Source: Mucidula mucida
Lineage: Eukaryota; Basidiomycota; Agaricomycetes; Agaricales; Physalacriaceae
Length of the DNA: 64,000 nt
Direction: 5' to 3'
Assembly: GCA_015501055.1 (NCBI GenBank)
Contig: JADNYV010000024.1
Span: forward strand, 1-64,000
The notes beneath the pieces are model-generated. The model saw nothing but the letters and a program-made list of their open reading frames with translations, was not told where the DNA came from and did not search any database. Of the stretch, positions 1 to 11,697 are shown piece by piece. Both the position numbers and the translations under genes were made by a program. Position 1 is the stretch's first letter, and each line of letters opens with the position of its first letter.

Positions 1-456
1 ACGACATGGCAGCGTAACTCATGACGTGCTCGCGTATTGCAGAAAAGACTTCCATGTGCACTGAATCTGATTCGTTGATCACAACGAACTTGGATATTGA
101 AGAAAACTTACTTATGATGCGCGTCTGGATTTCCACTATACCCCTCATCAACGATGCGTCTGGAGTAGTCTTTGTGACACGCGTCTTACTGCCTTCCAGA
201 TCGTCAAACTGCCGGAGCTTCCAAACTGCGAGAGCCTCTTTCCTCTTCTCATTGCCCTCGATGTGAACATTATGCGGGTAAAGATACAGCAGACGCGCTC
301 GTAACCTTTGCTTGTGCCAATCATGGCAAAGTCTGTGTCTATCGAAGGGTTCAGCACGACGATGTAGAGGCCTAATTTTGAGGTGATCCGAATCCTGGAA
401 AGATCGGCGAGCTCGGGAAATTTCTTGTCGGACTCGGCCCGTGCACAAACCACCAT
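1..456 (-). CDS. Unrecognised conserved-looking protein, partial at the left edge
   Basis: An open minus-strand reading runs off the left edge. It has two parts in different frames. The first, from about 456 to 285, includes residues such as ELADLSRIRITSKLGLYIVV and ends near GTSKGYER. The second, from about 284 down to 1, reads LLYLYPHNVHIEGNEKRKEA, then a stretch with LRQFDDLEGSKTR and INESDSVHMEVFSAIREH. The two join with one missing base near 290-296, a break pattern seen across the window. The composition is that of a folded soluble protein. I recognise no family. The first possible ATG (454-456) overlaps the ATG of the gene on the other strand, so the true 5' end of one of them must lie elsewhere. 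Confidence 0.45.
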
Positions 457-1600
457 GCCCTCAACTAGGCCTGCTCGGCGAAAACGCAACGTCTATGACT
501 CGCCTATTGATTTGACCAAAATGCAGCTTGCCCGGAAGCAACTCCTCGCCCTTCGAAACGAGCTCTTCGGCATCGAAGAGACTGCAGAAGAGATGTCGCA
601 GATCATGGACCATGTCAACGCATTACAAGACATTCTCAGCACTGCGAAGGAAACGGTAGGATTGTCTCGATTTCTTCACATTATCATGATGTCTGACAGA
701 CGCAGAAACTTGCATTCGCGTGCGTAGAAAGGCAGGACCTGTCGGATCTGGGAATAGAGACAAAATCCTTGCTAATCGACAAATCTGTCCTCGCCCAACG
801 TTGTATGGCACGCGCTCCAGAACAAATTGACAGTCTTTGTGCGCAGATAACCCGCATGCATCGGTTCGTCAGTATGCAAGTAATGTGTCTCACCCACAGG
901 ATAGCTCCCTTCCCCTCTGATAGAGTTCAGTAGGAGAAAGCAGGTGCTAGAATGATTATGGACGCTATACTGTTGACTGTGGCCGAGCTCTCAGCCGACG
1001 GCGAGGCTCACAAGCCTGTTGCAATCTTCCCAAAATTGAGATTGTCTACTGGTGGCATCCAACTCACCAACCCGGCGACTGACTGTCGAGTGTGGCTAAC
1101 TCCTGGGAACGCGGACTATGCGGTCTGTACATATGCCAACGAAGCGGAGCAGCGACGTCAGTTCAACTCCATCTAAGCTTCCTCTCTGCTTTATTGACTT
1201 TTGTATTGCTAGATCGGGTATTGAACGCTCCTGCACTTGACTATTTGAGGATGCATGCCCGGAACCGCATCATTGTGTTGGTGGAAGGCAAGCGGCAAGA
1301 CAACAATCTGTATAATAGTATGCCAGATTAGTCAGGCTGTCGCGTTGAGCGAAGCTACAGGGTGAAATCAACATCTTGCTGCCCGTGGATTTCACTGAAC
1401 GACGGCTTGTAGATCCAAAGCAGTTCGCTTTTGTCTCTCAAATGGTAGGGAATGGATCTTTTCCGTTCTCGCAAAGGATGAACACGGACGGAGGGTTTGC
1501 TATGAGGGACTCGAATGCTTTGATATCATTGAACCTAGACCCGTTGCGGAAGCAATTTTCCGACAGGATGTCTCTACAATTCTTGAGTTGGTGTATTATT
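455..1600 (+). pseudogene. Decayed fungal protein with coiled-coil start and E-x-K nuclease-like motif
   Basis: Exons can be read at about 455-655, 728-862 and 899-1153, then 1213-1330, joined by short GT-AG introns. The start is basic (MPSTRPARRKRNVYD), then a helical stretch (LARKQLLALRNELFGIEETA) looks coiled-coil. An in-frame TAG at 931-933 interrupts the reading just before EKAGARMIMDAILLTVAELS. The following exon gives RNRIIVLVEGKRQ, whose E-x-K could be the catalytic half of a PD-(D/E)XK fold, then SQAVALSEAT in a shifted frame. The last part, up to about 1600, is less certain. This layout resembles Agaricomycete hypothetical proteins I have seen, but I cannot name the family. The nonsense codon and frame change suggest a pseudogene or sequence errors. 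Confidence 0.35.
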
Positions 1601-3295
1601 GGGTGAGTGTCGTGCTACGGTGTGTAGAGAGTGTTCTGAATAGTTGCTGGACTAGATCGTGACGACCGTTGATCCTCTACATGACCCTTTGTATACGCTC
1701 AAAGCCCGAGACACCTTGTAGATCTGTGAATAGCAAACTATACTTGAACTATGCTGTTCAAAATACAAATATCGTGTATCTGGGCAGTCGAGAGGAGGCG
1801 GCACTAAACAGGTTCCTAGCGGATAAAGAAGAAAGGTCAAATAAACGCGTCCCGATGAGGACGGTGATGCGGATACCATGACACCGTCGGCGCGACCTGC
1901 CATTCATGGTAATGTTCGTCGTATGTCGGGAGGGAAAGGAGTGTCACTGTCACCAAAGACACATTCAGCAGAGTACTGTTTGTCCAATCATATCAGATGC
2001 TTATGTACCTACGTGTGTGTGCTTCCTTGTCTCTCACTAATAGCGACATGTTCTTGAATTTGAGATTTGTGGCCCGTCTTGTGTCCAGTCCGACTCGAGT
2101 CAACCAACAATGATGTGGGCCTTATACTATGGCCGTGTACACGCAAAGTCTCGCTATGCTGGATCTTAGATTGCAATGACGCTCAGAGTCAACATAGCCC
2201 GTCTACTACACCGTTGGTCCGCCACGACAGACAGACAGAATCCAGCCGCCACCATCATACGCCAGAGCTGGTTGAACTCTACAATGGTGAACAGGTCAAG
2301 TCGAAGTCAAGGCCTACTGGAAGGTTGTCGATCATGCACTTCTGCCGGTACGTGTTGAGTCAATGACCTTCATTCCCATGCATTCATGTTGCACCTCTCT
2401 AGCGACCAGATCTATGTCCTCTGCGGTTTGTATGTCGCGAATGATTGCGGCTTTTTACACATCAGGTGTACACAATTTGACTCTAGTCACGCCGCGTGTT
2501 CAGGTTTGAGTTTGTTCAGTTCATGGGTATGTTTCTGGGCCTAAGTTGGATAAGCATGTACGATTCAATTCTGAAGACTTTTTAGCAGACGACGTGGAAG
2601 CAGAGACAGCGGACCAAGATGCAGATACAAAGACTAGGGCAGTCAACGCGCGTACTTATCGTGGTGCATACAGAAGTATCTCTGTGATGAAGCAAGTCCG
2701 TGCAAGAGGTACTTGAACACTGGTATGGTGTTACTCACTATGAATCTGAATGTGAATGTGCAGCCGTTTCATTTCAAGCTCATTTGACAGAAACAAAGAT
2801 AACAGAAATGCATACAGTTCGGGCAGAATAGTACTCACCATATCTAGGTCCGAGCAGACGACATAGAGGATGCGGATTCTGGTGTTCTTGTCACAAATGG
2901 CGGGATGGCGTCACCACCATGTCACTTACGCGCACTTTACTCTCAAGCAGCCAGGCACCCGAAAGACCTGTTTAGTGTAGGCTCGAGTCGAGAGGCCGAT
3001 CGAGTTGAGTCTAACTCTTTTCAATGCGCCACATAAGCTTCAACGGGTCATACGCTAACTGCTTTTCGATTCCCAAAACATATATATCAATCAACCATAT
3101 TACTCTCCATTGACAGCTATACACACACTATAATACACATATTTCGGAGAAGGGAAAACCATACGATACTACTTGGAAAGAAACGTCAGATATAATGCAG
3201 ATGTATATGGGGGATGGGTGGGATATATGATAGGAAAGCATAGAAAGCATGAGCAAGAAAGAAAGGAGAAATGATGCAAGAACAAGAAACAAAAT
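1601..3295. other. Region without a supported gene
   Basis: No reading here has both a credible start and exon joins. Short open stretches occur on both strands (for example around 1669-1881 and 2067-2366), but none shows a motif. It may hold the 3' remains of the decayed gene to its left and the 3' flank of the kinase gene to its right. The stretch 3065-3170 is AT-rich. Confidence 0.4.
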
Positions 3296-5615
3296 TCAAC
3301 GTCCTCCACTTCTAGTATTGCGCCCCGACCGCCTGGGCACAACATTGTCCATGAGCCCCTTCTTGCCCTTCCCGCCCCGCGCGCCCTTCCCCTTCCCCCT
3401 CGTCGCGGGCGTAGCAGGCACATCGCTCATACTCTCATCCGACGGCCTGGCCTTCTTCCTCGGCGACGCCACATCCATCGCGACATCATCATTCTCCGCA
3501 GCCGCATCCTCAGCCATCGGAGACAACGAGCGCTTGCCATTCCCGTTCACGTTCACCTCCTCGTTGGCGTTGGCGGGTTGGTTCCTCGACCGCTCAAAGT
3601 TGGCAATCATGTCCGGGGAAAGCCCAACGTCCGCGACCTCCTTGTTGTCGTCGATGCGCGCATGCAGGACTTGGCTCCGGCGCTGGATGGGAGCGGACAC
3701 GTTGGCGCCCTGTGTCACCGACGCGTCAAAGTCTGTGAATGAGTCGGCAGACATCATGGAAAGATCCTGAACATCCTCGCGGTTGCACCGCGCAGAAGGG
3801 GGTTGATAACCGGGAAAGTTGGAGTGGTCGTATTTAACGTCGTAGGATGTAAGCCAAGGATGCGCGAGCGCCGATTCACACGTCATACGTTCGGCAGGAT
3901 TCGTCTTGAGGAACATCTGAATCAAATTTTCCGCTAGATAGGGGGTCAACTATTGTGCTGTGGCGAAGAAATCCCTGCACGCACCATTCTTAGACAGCCC
4001 TCTGGCCCGAAGTACAGACCAGATTACCACGCGGGTACGGATACGCTCCCGGAGGTCAGCAGGCCCAGTGCTGTCATCAAACGGACTGCAATTGGTGAGC
4101 CTGGTCAACGCGTGAGGATAATGTACTAGCAAGTCGAACATGAGAACATACATGCAAAAAACGATGACGCCGATACTCCAGGCGTCGACAACGTTTCCGT
4201 AGCCAGTGATACCATTTTGTGCGACCACCTCGGGAGCCAGATAGCTTGGCGTTCCGCACATGGTCTACGGGAAGTTTTAGCCTTGCAACATTTTGAGAAC
4301 AACAAGCCGTACTCGGAGCATGGTCGCACTGTCCGCGACCTTTGCCAGACCAAAGTCGGCGATTTTGATTTGAGGAGGATCATCTTTCGTTAGAAGAATG
4401 TTCTGGGGGTGCGTGCGTGAGGATATACAACACCGATATATAATTGAAGTTTTACCTCCGGCTTGAGATCCCGGTGGGCGATGTTCTTCGAATGACAAAA
4501 CTAATCGCGATTGAGTCAAATCTCGATATAGCAAACCAAGGACCCACAGCAAGTGCATCACACATCTGGTAAGTAAGGTGCTGAGCCATGTCTTCCCTCA
4601 AACCTTGTTCTGCTAGGATGAAGTCAAGAAGATCACCGCCCTCTACAAGTTCGATGACCAAGTCTAAGAGGCATAAGCTTATGTTGTGATCAGGCGTGCA
4701 AGAGACTTACTGCGACCACCGTCAGATTCCTTGAACATCTTCTTGAAGCCACATATGTTAGGATGCTTCAACGAGGCGATGATAGCAATTTCACGATCAA
4801 GCTGTGTTTCCCTTGTTTTGGCATCTTCCTTTCCTAGATTTTTGGGATGGATCATTTTGACGGCAAAAAGCTGTCCGGTCGCGCGCTCAACGGCCTTCAT
4901 GACGGTCGCGAAAGCACCTTTACCGAGCTCTGCTGTAAGATCATATTCGGCGTATAGTCCTGTCTTGGGGGTATTGGTGGTAAAGGAGCGGAAGACGAAG
5001 CCTGCAGAAGAGACGCGTTGTAGTATCTGATTACGTGTTGTGTGGACGACTTACGATAGTCTTCCATGCTTTCTGGGGGCTGAGGAGTAACGTTCCCGAA
5101 TGCAATTTCGTTGCCTTCGAAAAGAACTTTGCTCTGACCTTTGCCGATCTTGACGCTGTTGATCTGCGAAAATCTTTCAGATTCAACGAGAAGGAAATGA
5201 TTCTCTCGACTCACAAAAGTGCCATTGCTCGACTTGTCTCGCACGACGACGCATGACTGTTCGCCATTGATCCCATCCCATCTGATTTCAGCATGTTCGT
5301 TGCCTAATGTTCGACTTTGTATGAAGGAGAAAGGAGAGAAGATGGCACGAGATACTCACTGACTTTGAAGCCGGGAAGCAACACATCGTTGAGTTGATCG
5401 TTCCTGCCTACTTTGTAAAGCGGTTTCCGGCGGTCGAAGTGGATAGGGAGTAGGTTTTGGTTGCAAGGGATAAGGACGCCCCAGAGGTTAGCATCCTTTG
5501 CAATCTGGGAGGGCTGTTCGACTGCCTGTGTCTGCTGGGCGTCGTCCTCCTGAGTGGCCTGGCCAGCGGTGTTGTCGTCGTGGGGGGCGTCGGTGACTGG
5601 AGCGTCTGTCTGCAT
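3296..5615 (-). CDS. cds1: CHK2/Cds1/Rad53-type DNA-damage checkpoint kinase (FHA + Ser/Thr kinase)
   Basis: Nine exons with GT-AG introns give one intact reading. After an acidic, Gln-rich start comes an FHA domain: [17 protein letters not shown], then NEHAEIRW and [10 protein letters not shown]. The kinase domain follows, with the glycine loop [10 protein letters not shown], the lysine in FAVKMI, the catalytic loop HRDLKPEN, DFGLAK, an activation segment beginning [14 protein letters not shown], and a C-lobe ending [15 protein letters not shown]. The tail of roughly 190 residues is disordered and basic, with [11 protein letters not shown] and Gly/Arg-rich stretches fitting a nuclear localisation signal. 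FHA-then-kinase order with a basic tail is the CHK2/Cds1 layout. Known members are activated by ATM/ATR-type kinases and arrest the cell cycle after DNA damage; here that role is inferred from family. The exon before the C-lobe ends LSKN and joins AENLIQMF using the acceptor TATCTAG. Confidence 0.92.
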
Positions 5616-6670
5616 TGTGAGCGGATAGTGTCTAGAGTAGTGGGTGAAGGTGGGAAGGATAGAGCGTGTATTGGCCCCTTTTATACGGCAAGGGCAATGT
5701 TACAAAGAATATGCCACTCGACGCGCTATGGACAGAACAAAGTGCTGGTCAAAGAGCTGTGCGATGGTCCTCCTGATTGACGGGCGCTAATTTAGGCTTG
5801 GACCAGAAATAGCCGGTGATAGTCTTCGTTGAGCGATCTGGGACGCGTCGCAGATCTTCGGGAGGTGGTTTTTGCCGCCCTAGAGGGAGATGAGGGTGGC
5901 TTTTTAATGGGGAGTTTGGCAAGGACGCCCGCAAGGAATACTGGAATAGGCGACAAAGAGTCAACTGTCACATTGTAACACCGCGTGTCTGGCCTTTGAC
6001 GGACCGAAATCCGGAATTTGCCGTGTCTTCCTTTGTTCACACCTGGTTCACGCAATCGTGCGTAGTCCAAGCTGCACAGCAATCACAAAGACCACTCTTT
6101 GTCAAATACTACTTGGTATTGTTTTCCATCTCAACCAAGATCTGTCTCTTGGAAGGTCCTGCGGCTTTTGACCCTGCGACCTCAGTGATAAGGATCCAGA
6201 CGAGAACTGCATGTTCACGGTACTTGGTAAACTCTTCATCGTAAGAGTTCGAACAGAACACAATTGCAGCAATCAACTCCTTCTTGACGCGTATAATGTG
6301 TGGCGTAGAAATTAAACTTTGTCGGCAGCGCTCTCAGGGACCATTCGGCATCCTACAATGAGCTTATCACCGATCAATGAAATTCTTGCCAGACTTTACC
6401 ACTATGGCTTATGTCGCCGCTTGATCACTATAGCACTACGCGCTCGCAGAGTCACTCCCTGGTTGCAATATGCCTTCCAATTATTGGTGCTCATGTGATC
6501 TTCAGCTCCTTGACGATGACGACCACGCAACCCCATATTAATGGCGCCGCCGTCATCGCGTCCAACTTGCGCTTATACCCCTTCAATCCATCCTCTCATC
6601 CTTCCAGAACAACTTTTTCGTCCCTCAAAAAGCATTATTGCCTCGTGTCTGCCACCTCTTTTCCACCATC
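5616..6670. other. Intergenic region between kinase and chitinase
   Basis: The two flanking genes diverge, so this 1.05 kb must hold both promoters. Short open frames on both strands (around 5792-6082 and 6411-6740) lack motifs. Nothing else could be identified. Confidence 0.4.
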
Positions 6671-8317
6671 ATGTTTGTCCAACGACTCTGGCCATTACTG
6701 TTCATCCTCGTCGTGCCCGTCTTCGCTCGCCCTCGAGTAGCATCTGCGTGGTATGCAGGATGGCACGCCGCAGATTTTCCGCTCTCAAGCGTGAGCTGGT
6801 CGAAATACACGCAGATGACTTATGCGTTCGCGTGCGTCCAGCCATTTCGTTTGGTCTGCTTGTGTGCTAACGTACCATCATTAGTGTTACAAGCCCGGAT
6901 GGCACTATATCTCTTGAAGAATCTGACAAAGCCTTCATCCCCCAGTTTGTTTCCGAAGCGCACAAACACGTATATCCAAACTCGTTTTGCTATCGAGTGA
7001 AGTATCTGACCATTGTAACAGAACGTTCTAGCAAGCGTGTCTATCGGAGGATGGGGTGGTTCGCGTTTCTACTCGTCTAGCGTGGATTCCTCAAAGAACC
7101 GCACCGCCTTCGTCGACCAGATTCTCGATATGGTCTCCGAATACTCCCTCGACGGCGTTGACTTTGAGTATGTCCGACTTGTCGCCATCCTCTTCCTTGC
7201 ATCTAATCACCGGATATAGCTGGGAATACCCCAACCGCCAAGGTCTCGGCTGCAACATCATCAACACCAACGACACCGCCAACTTCCTTGCCTTCCTCCA
7301 AGAGCTTCGCGAACGCCCCGCTGGGAAAAACCTCACACTCTCAGCGGCGACTTCCCTCAAACCCTTCAACGATTCTTCCAGCACCCCACTCGCCGATGTA
7401 TCCCCGTTCGCCGATGTCCTCGACTACATCGCCATCATGAACTACGACGTCTGGTCCTTCTGGTCGCCTGCCGTAGGCCCCAACGCGCCGCTCAACGACA
7501 CCTGCGCGCAACCCTCATACCGAACTGGGTCTGCGGTCTCTGCAGTAGACGCGTGGGCCAGTGCGGGTATGCCTCGCGATCAGATCGTGCTTGGTGTCGC
7601 GTCTTATGGGCATTCCTTCCACGTGAAGGAGAGTAATGCCTTGGGGAGTGACGCGCTGCAGGCATATCCGGCATTCCAAACTTCTGCCCAGGCTAAGGGG
7701 GACAGGTGGGACGGTGACGGGGGTGTCGACGTATGCGGGGTAGAGCAGGGCCCGTCTGGCGTTTTTACGTTCTGGGGCTTGGTGGAAGAAGGGTTTATCA
7801 ATGCTAACGGTTCCGCTTTAGACGGTATCGGGTATAGGTATGATGATTGCAGTCAGACTGTGAGTGATTTTTTTTTTGTTGACGTCGCTACGCGCTCATG
7901 GGTCTGCTTAGCCTTATGTGTATAACCCAGCAAGCGAGGTGATGGTTTCCTTTGATAATGCCGAGTCGTTCGCTGCAAAGGTGCGTGGTACAGAGTCCAT
8001 ACGTTTGCTGAGACGGTAGTACGTGCAGGGTAACTTCATCAGTGAGAACGGGTTGGGGGGTTTTGCGATGTGGGAAGCAGGTGGAGACTATAAAGATATC
8101 CTGCTGGATTCTATTCGTACGTTTGACCGCATCAAACGAGTGGCATTTTTTAACCGACAGTTTCTTCTTAGTATCAGCCACGGGTGCAACCGCAAGTTCG
8201 CCCACTTCGGCTCCCTCAGAGACTTCTCCATCATCCGCCGCGTTTTCTTCTCGGAGTCGCGTTTCAGTGCTCGTCCTCGTTCTCCAGATTGTCTTCTTCT
8301 CGTCGCTGTTTCTGTAA
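6671..8317 (+). CDS. GH18 chitinase, secreted and probably GPI-anchored
   Basis: The start MFVQRLWPLLFILVVPVFA is a clear signal peptide. Short introns join exons into a GH18 barrel: WYAGWHA, SIGGWGGSRFYSSS, and DGVDFDWEYP, the catalytic DxxDxDxE motif, whose second half is split by the intron at 7168-7218. MNYDVW and later GGFAMWEAGGDYKD are further GH18 hallmarks. The protein ends with a Ser/Thr/Pro-rich stretch, then a hydrophobic tail (SVLVLVLQIVFFSSLFL) with no following charged residues, which is the pattern of a GPI-anchor signal. It would hydrolyse beta-1,4-linked N-acetylglucosamine polymers at the cell surface or wall, perhaps in wall remodelling or mycoparasitism. The reading is intact from start to stop. 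Confidence 0.9.
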
Positions 8318-9079
8318 GCGGTCGCAGAATTCTGGTATCCGTTTCCGAGGGCATGCCTTTTTGATTCAATTGACCTACACGCCGTACACGCGTGTTCGCT
8401 CTGACATGGTTACGATCGTCTTGGTCTATCTCACACACAAGCTTCAGCTTCAGCTTTGGATTAATCTATGGATGAGTAGTTGTGTATAACGCTGTGTACC
8501 TTGTTTATTATCGAACCCCTTGCTTTTTAATTTCTCGACGTCGGACGGATCAGAGGTCTTTTAATCCATCCGGACCGACGTCTATCCCATCATTGCTTTT
8601 TCCCTTCGGTATCAATATCAATGACCACTTGGACATATATACAGTGGCTGTAATGGAAGCATCGTCCGTCCCTGTCCAGAATGGAGTTGGTTGTTCCCTC
8701 GAGGCAGGTGCCTGACAATGAAACATCCCAACGAATGCCGCAGTACTGTGGGCGTGGCAGCCTCGCCTCGAAAACCGATCTGGTTCCCTCGGTCCTGATT
8801 CTCTTCTCTTTCTCTCTTTCTCTCCCTATGTCAAATTCCAGCACATCGCATTGACGGCACATGCCGAATACCATCCGTCCAACATGCCTTGAACCTGCCT
8901 CTTTTAGGGCATCCTTTGTACTCGGAGGGGGGGGTGTGAACGATGCTGCATTGGCTCACCGCCTCGAGTGCAACGAGTTACGGTATATATATATATAATG
9001 CGCTTTCTCAAGTACGCTCTATTTAGTACCCCCCCACCCCCCTCCGCGCGCGCCCCTCCCCAATACACCACGCTGGCAG
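8318..9079. other. Intergenic region with simple-sequence tracts
   Basis: No gene supported. It holds a C/T-rich tract at about 8803-8830, a run of G at about 8925-8934, an alternating TA tract at about 8983-8997, and C-rich sequence at about 9030-9060. Confidence 0.5.
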
Positions 9080-9286
9080 ATGACCAACGATCCACCCTCT
9101 CCTCGCAGCCACAAGCGCTCAAACGAGCCGGCCCCCAGTCCAAAACTATCGCCCGCACAGGCCATCTCGGAGGCGTGGAAGCGCGAGTCGGCAGAGAGCA
9201 AAGAGCGGTGGAGGCGGCTGCAGGAGGAGGCAAAGCGGCAATACACAAATCCCCGCAGACGGATAAGCCGCATACCCAAGCTATGA
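9080..9286 (+). CDS. HMG-box-like fragment
   Basis: A short open frame contains ISEAWKRESAESKERWRRLQ followed by EEAKRQY, which matches the pattern of helices 2 and 3 of fungal HMG boxes (IS..W..E....K..Y..LA...K..H). The first helix, usually beginning with a Pro-Arg-Pro-x-Asn-Ala-Phe motif, is not found upstream, and the YPxYxY-type ending is replaced by NPRRRISRIPKL before a stop. It could be one exon of a larger gene, a truncated copy, or chance. HMG-box proteins bind DNA and include mating and development regulators, but nothing here supports a mating-type locus. Confidence 0.3.
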   Translation: MTNDPPSPRSHKRSNEPAPSPKLSPAQAISEAWKRESAESKERWRRLQEEAKRQYTNPRRRISRIPKL

Positions 9287-9497
9287 CGGATTCTCGCTGC
9301 TATTCTTCGGTACGCCCCCGCCCCGCACATCCCAGACGCGTAAATCCCTATTGTTTTTTTTCGGTTTCGTCCCTCCAGACTCTTCTTTCGTGATGCTGCA
9401 AAAACGGACAGTTTGTTGTATTAATCTATTTCGTTGTAAAACAAAAGAAGAAGAAAGGAGCAGAGGCTTACCGTATTTACTGTATATCATTGAAATA

Positions 9498-11208
9498 TTA
9501 TGCCGCGCCGCCGACGACGCCGGGAATGCGCACGGATTCCATCTCCTCCCCGTCGTCCTCGTCGTATTCAGCATCGTCTTCAAAGTCGTCCTCTTCCTCC
9601 TCCTCTAGGGCGGCTTCAGCCTCAGCTTGAGCTTGCGCTGCAAGGGCGGCCCGGCATCGCCTGCTCTAACTGCTGCGTCTGCTCATCGGATAGACCGTAC
9701 ATCGATAAAGACGCGGGCTGTGTTGGAGCAGGATCTGCGGCTGCATCTTTCAAACTTCTTCCGACGAAGCAACGTCCGGCTTGCTGTGGATCTGAGCGCG
9801 CGCGATGACACTCGCCAGTGTGGATTGAGCTTTGGCGGCATCCGTTGGCGGAGCAGACCCAGTTGTCGCAAGGCGTTGGAGACGCGAGTCTGTAATAGCG
9901 GATGGAGCGTCAAGACCGTTGTTTGCAGCGCGGACAGCATGGACGGCTGAATCTCGCCTTCTTCAATGTCACCGACTCCGCCGGTCGCGACGCTCACAGC
10001 GATCCCATTCCACATCTTTGCTCGCTTCTCCTCCCTCATATTATCCCCGTCGTCGTCGTTCTCGACCTCTATAATTCTCCATGTACACATGCCTCGCCCT
10101 TGGCACCATGGTTTTGACTGACCTTCTTGTGCCGCTTGATGGCGTCTCTCCGAGAAAATATCTTGTCGCACCCAGAACATTTCCAGGCCTTGTTGTCGTG
10201 TAGCTTGACGTGTCGTCTAAGATCGTGATTACGAACAAAGGAAGCTGGACACGACGTGCAGCGGTATGGACGCTCGACGGCATGAACACGCTGGTGATTA
10301 CGCAAACTGTATAGCCGAGAAAATGTTTTTGGCAGCCGCTGATGAGGCATGGATACACGGCTGTGGCGATGAGCTGGATTGGGGGAGAGACTGGCCGATC
10401 TGGATACCCGTAAGGACGCCAATGACCTGATGAGCCCACCGATTTCTTGGAGGGCGTTCATGCCTATGCCAGCGCGGGGGGAGGAAGTAACGGCAAAGAG
10501 GAAAATTTGGTGGAGCTGGAGCTGGATGGGCGAGATGAGGTCAGATTCAAGGGGATGCACAGAGGATGCAGCGAGGGCGTGGCTGACGCCGCCGACTGCT
10601 TCCATCAACTGGGCATTGAGATCATAATGCTGAGCATACGTCCGTTTCGGGCTGGACATGACGTGCTCGTCGTGCTCGCGCTTACGCTTGCCTTTATCTA
10701 GTTGAATAGAAGACGCATTGGAAAGCCGCAAGTTGCCAAATAAGCTGTTGGTTCGGGCCAGGTCAACGACAGACTGGTGGAGAGGCATCGCGATCTCTTT
10801 TGGGACGCGCCCAGACGAGACTGAGGACGTGATTACATTAAAAACGCTGGCGCCGCCCATGTTGGGAATGATTGAGGATTCAAGTGTAGTGCGAGCTAGA
10901 GCATCGCTGTCCAGGAAGGTCAGAATGCTCTTCATTGTGGCGATAATGTCCTGCTCCTTCTTGGAGCTCGCAGACTGGATCGGAGGGGGAGCAAGAGGGG
11001 CTGGAGCGGGCACTGGTATTGGTTGAGGAACTACCGTGGGGGTAGCAGCAGCTGCTGCATTCACTCGATGAATATCGGCCAATAGTTCCGCTCGAAGACG
11101 CTGCGCCATCTTCTCGGCCTCGGCATCGATATCATCGTCGTCGTCATCTTCATCCCACTCGGCGTCCTCATCGTCAGGTTCGACATCCTTGGCTGGCGGT
11201 TCTGTCAT
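9498..11208 (-). CDS. C2H2 zinc-finger protein with acidic N-terminus; several frame breaks
   Basis: The start MTEPPAKDVEPDDEDAEWDE leads into an Asp-rich run, a Pro/Ala region and a helical middle. Three C2H2 fingers follow: one beginning YPCLISGCQK, read only if a base lost from an A-run near 10326-10330 is restored; YRCTSCPASFVRNHDLRRH; and WKCSGCDKIFSRRDAIKRH. An intron then joins KRHKK to VENDDDGDN. The C-terminal part stays recognisable (EGEIQPSMLSALQTTV; SLKDAAADPAPTQPASLS; an Ala/Gln/Glu stretch ending IPGVVGGAA) but needs frame changes near 9858, 9761 and 9652. It is probably a nuclear DNA-binding regulator. The order of recognisable peptides argues that the breaks are small indels rather than separate genes. 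Confidence 0.75.
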
Positions 11209-11697
11209 CGGTCAAAGATTTTTTTGGCGAAGAAACGCGCTCCACGTGCTCTCCATCTCGTTTCCATATTCGGCGAACCCACATTCGGCAACAACTCCTG
11301 AACGCGCTTTTGGCGGAATACTTCTGCTGGTAGGCTATAATACAAGTTTCTGAACGGTATTTAAGGCAAGACACAAGCGGGACAACGAGAAACTAAGGTG
11401 AAATGTCCACACGGAGTTACTATGAGGATAACAATTAAAGATAGGCAATGCAAGTGATTTCTGCTATCGACCTGGAGAAGCTGTCTTTGAACTTGCGCCG
11501 CATAATCAGTCAACACATGAGTCGATGAATGCTACACTGTGGAAAGACGAACTGTATCAATATTAGTATAACCTCAGCACAAGCGCTACATTCGGATCAT
11601 CGGCCCAATTTCTAATCTTATCGACTTTATTTGGTTCCATACCCCCCGAATTTTCATTTCTGATGATTGTCTGCCCTCCTCTGCATTCGGACCACCA
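11209..11697. other. Intergenic region between zinc-finger and carrier genes
   Basis: The flanking genes diverge, so promoters of both should lie here. No motif could be assigned with confidence. Confidence 0.4.

Noticed and set aside
5792..6082. Minus-strand frame in the kinase-chitinase gap
   Set aside because: No domain or splice partners, and it occupies the divergent promoter region.
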